Origin: UBA2357 sp002344625 | GTDB taxonomy: Bacteria > Pseudomonadota > Gammaproteobacteria > Burkholderiales > Rhodocyclaceae | DNA length: 64,000 nucleotides | Assembly: GCA_937995335.1 (NCBI GenBank) | Contig: CALKIH010000037.1 | Span: forward strand, 11,615-75,614 | Reading direction: 5' to 3' | Part shown: one piece after another, positions 63,968 through 64,000 of the stretch | How the letters are laid out: each line of letters starts with the position of its first letter | How positions within the stretch are numbered: the stretch's first letter is position 1 | The notes under the pieces: model-generated | Seen by the model: the letters and a program-made list of their open reading frames with translations, nothing else | Database searches by the model: none | What the model was told of the DNA's origin: nothing | Made by a program: the position numbers and the translations under genes

Positions 63968-64000
63968 GGTGATCCGCGTCAAGCCAACCAGATATAGGCG
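63951..64000. mobile_element. Probable insertion-sequence end, off the window edge
   Basis: From GGTGTGTTCACAATTGAGG onward the sequence no longer encodes the antitoxin. The junction at CTAG fits the YTAR target of IS5-family elements, but only 50 bases are visible and no transposase can be seen. Confidence 0.4.

Overview
The window looks like chromosomal DNA of a high-GC betaproteobacterium, most likely Rhodocyclales (Azoarcus/Thauera/Aromatoleum type). The assignment rests on gene content and order: thiCOSG behind a TPP riboswitch; a regulatory PTS of EIIA-HPr-EI without a sugar permease; metX-metW; priA-hemE; trkH-trkA; and ntrX-ntrY-DUF4390-rsmB. A phasin gene implies polyhydroxyalkanoate storage. 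It is an inference from recognised families, not from a database comparison.

Left part (0-22 kb, mostly minus strand). A truncated response regulator and a flavin reductase are followed by mutY on plus. Next comes a compact minus-strand run: two LIV-type permeases, a periplasmic binding protein, ubiX and a Lon-substrate-binding-domain protein, with no ATPase genes. The thiamin operon thiC-thiO-thiS-thiG follows, then a nitronate-monooxygenase-like gene and a TRIC-type membrane protein. At 13-18.7 kb a four-gene operon combines an OmpR-type regulator, a LysM/FecR envelope protein, a CHASE2 histidine kinase and an AsmA-like protein. A metallo-beta-lactamase-fold hydrolase, a fused spore-maturation-type membrane protein and a helix-hairpin-helix protein complete this part.

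Middle (22-48 kb, mostly plus strand). Tandem NtrC-like palindromes sit in the divergent region before a glutamine-synthetase-family gene, a conserved protein of unknown function and a NERD-helicase. Then come a ProQ-like protein, a phasin with a well-formed promoter bracketed by identical 15-bp repeats, a ChaN lipoprotein, an M1-like peptidase, a U32 peptidase (YegQ type), ybiT, the PTS genes, and metXW behind what reads as a SAM-II riboswitch plus terminator. A GH19-like hydrolase, a large PAS-GGDEF-EAL protein, an MFS carrier, a SMUG1-type uracil-DNA glycosylase and a beta-carbonic anhydrase follow.

Right part (48-61 kb, minus strand). priA and hemE are separated by a 466-bp AT-rich gap with a cluster of DnaA-box-like sequences. 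trkH-trkA, a [4Fe-4S] protein and the ntrY/ntrX pair follow; the ntrX product has a visibly degenerate AAA+ domain. rsmB is followed by a TSUP transporter gene flanked by two parS-like sites (one perfect, one with a single mismatch), which suggests an origin-proximal location.

Right end (62-64 kb). Base composition drops and mobile-element DNA begins: an STY4528-family ICE replication gene and a higA-like antitoxin gene cut short after about 44 codons, probably by an insertion sequence whose end runs off the window. No tRNA, rRNA or CRISPR array was seen.
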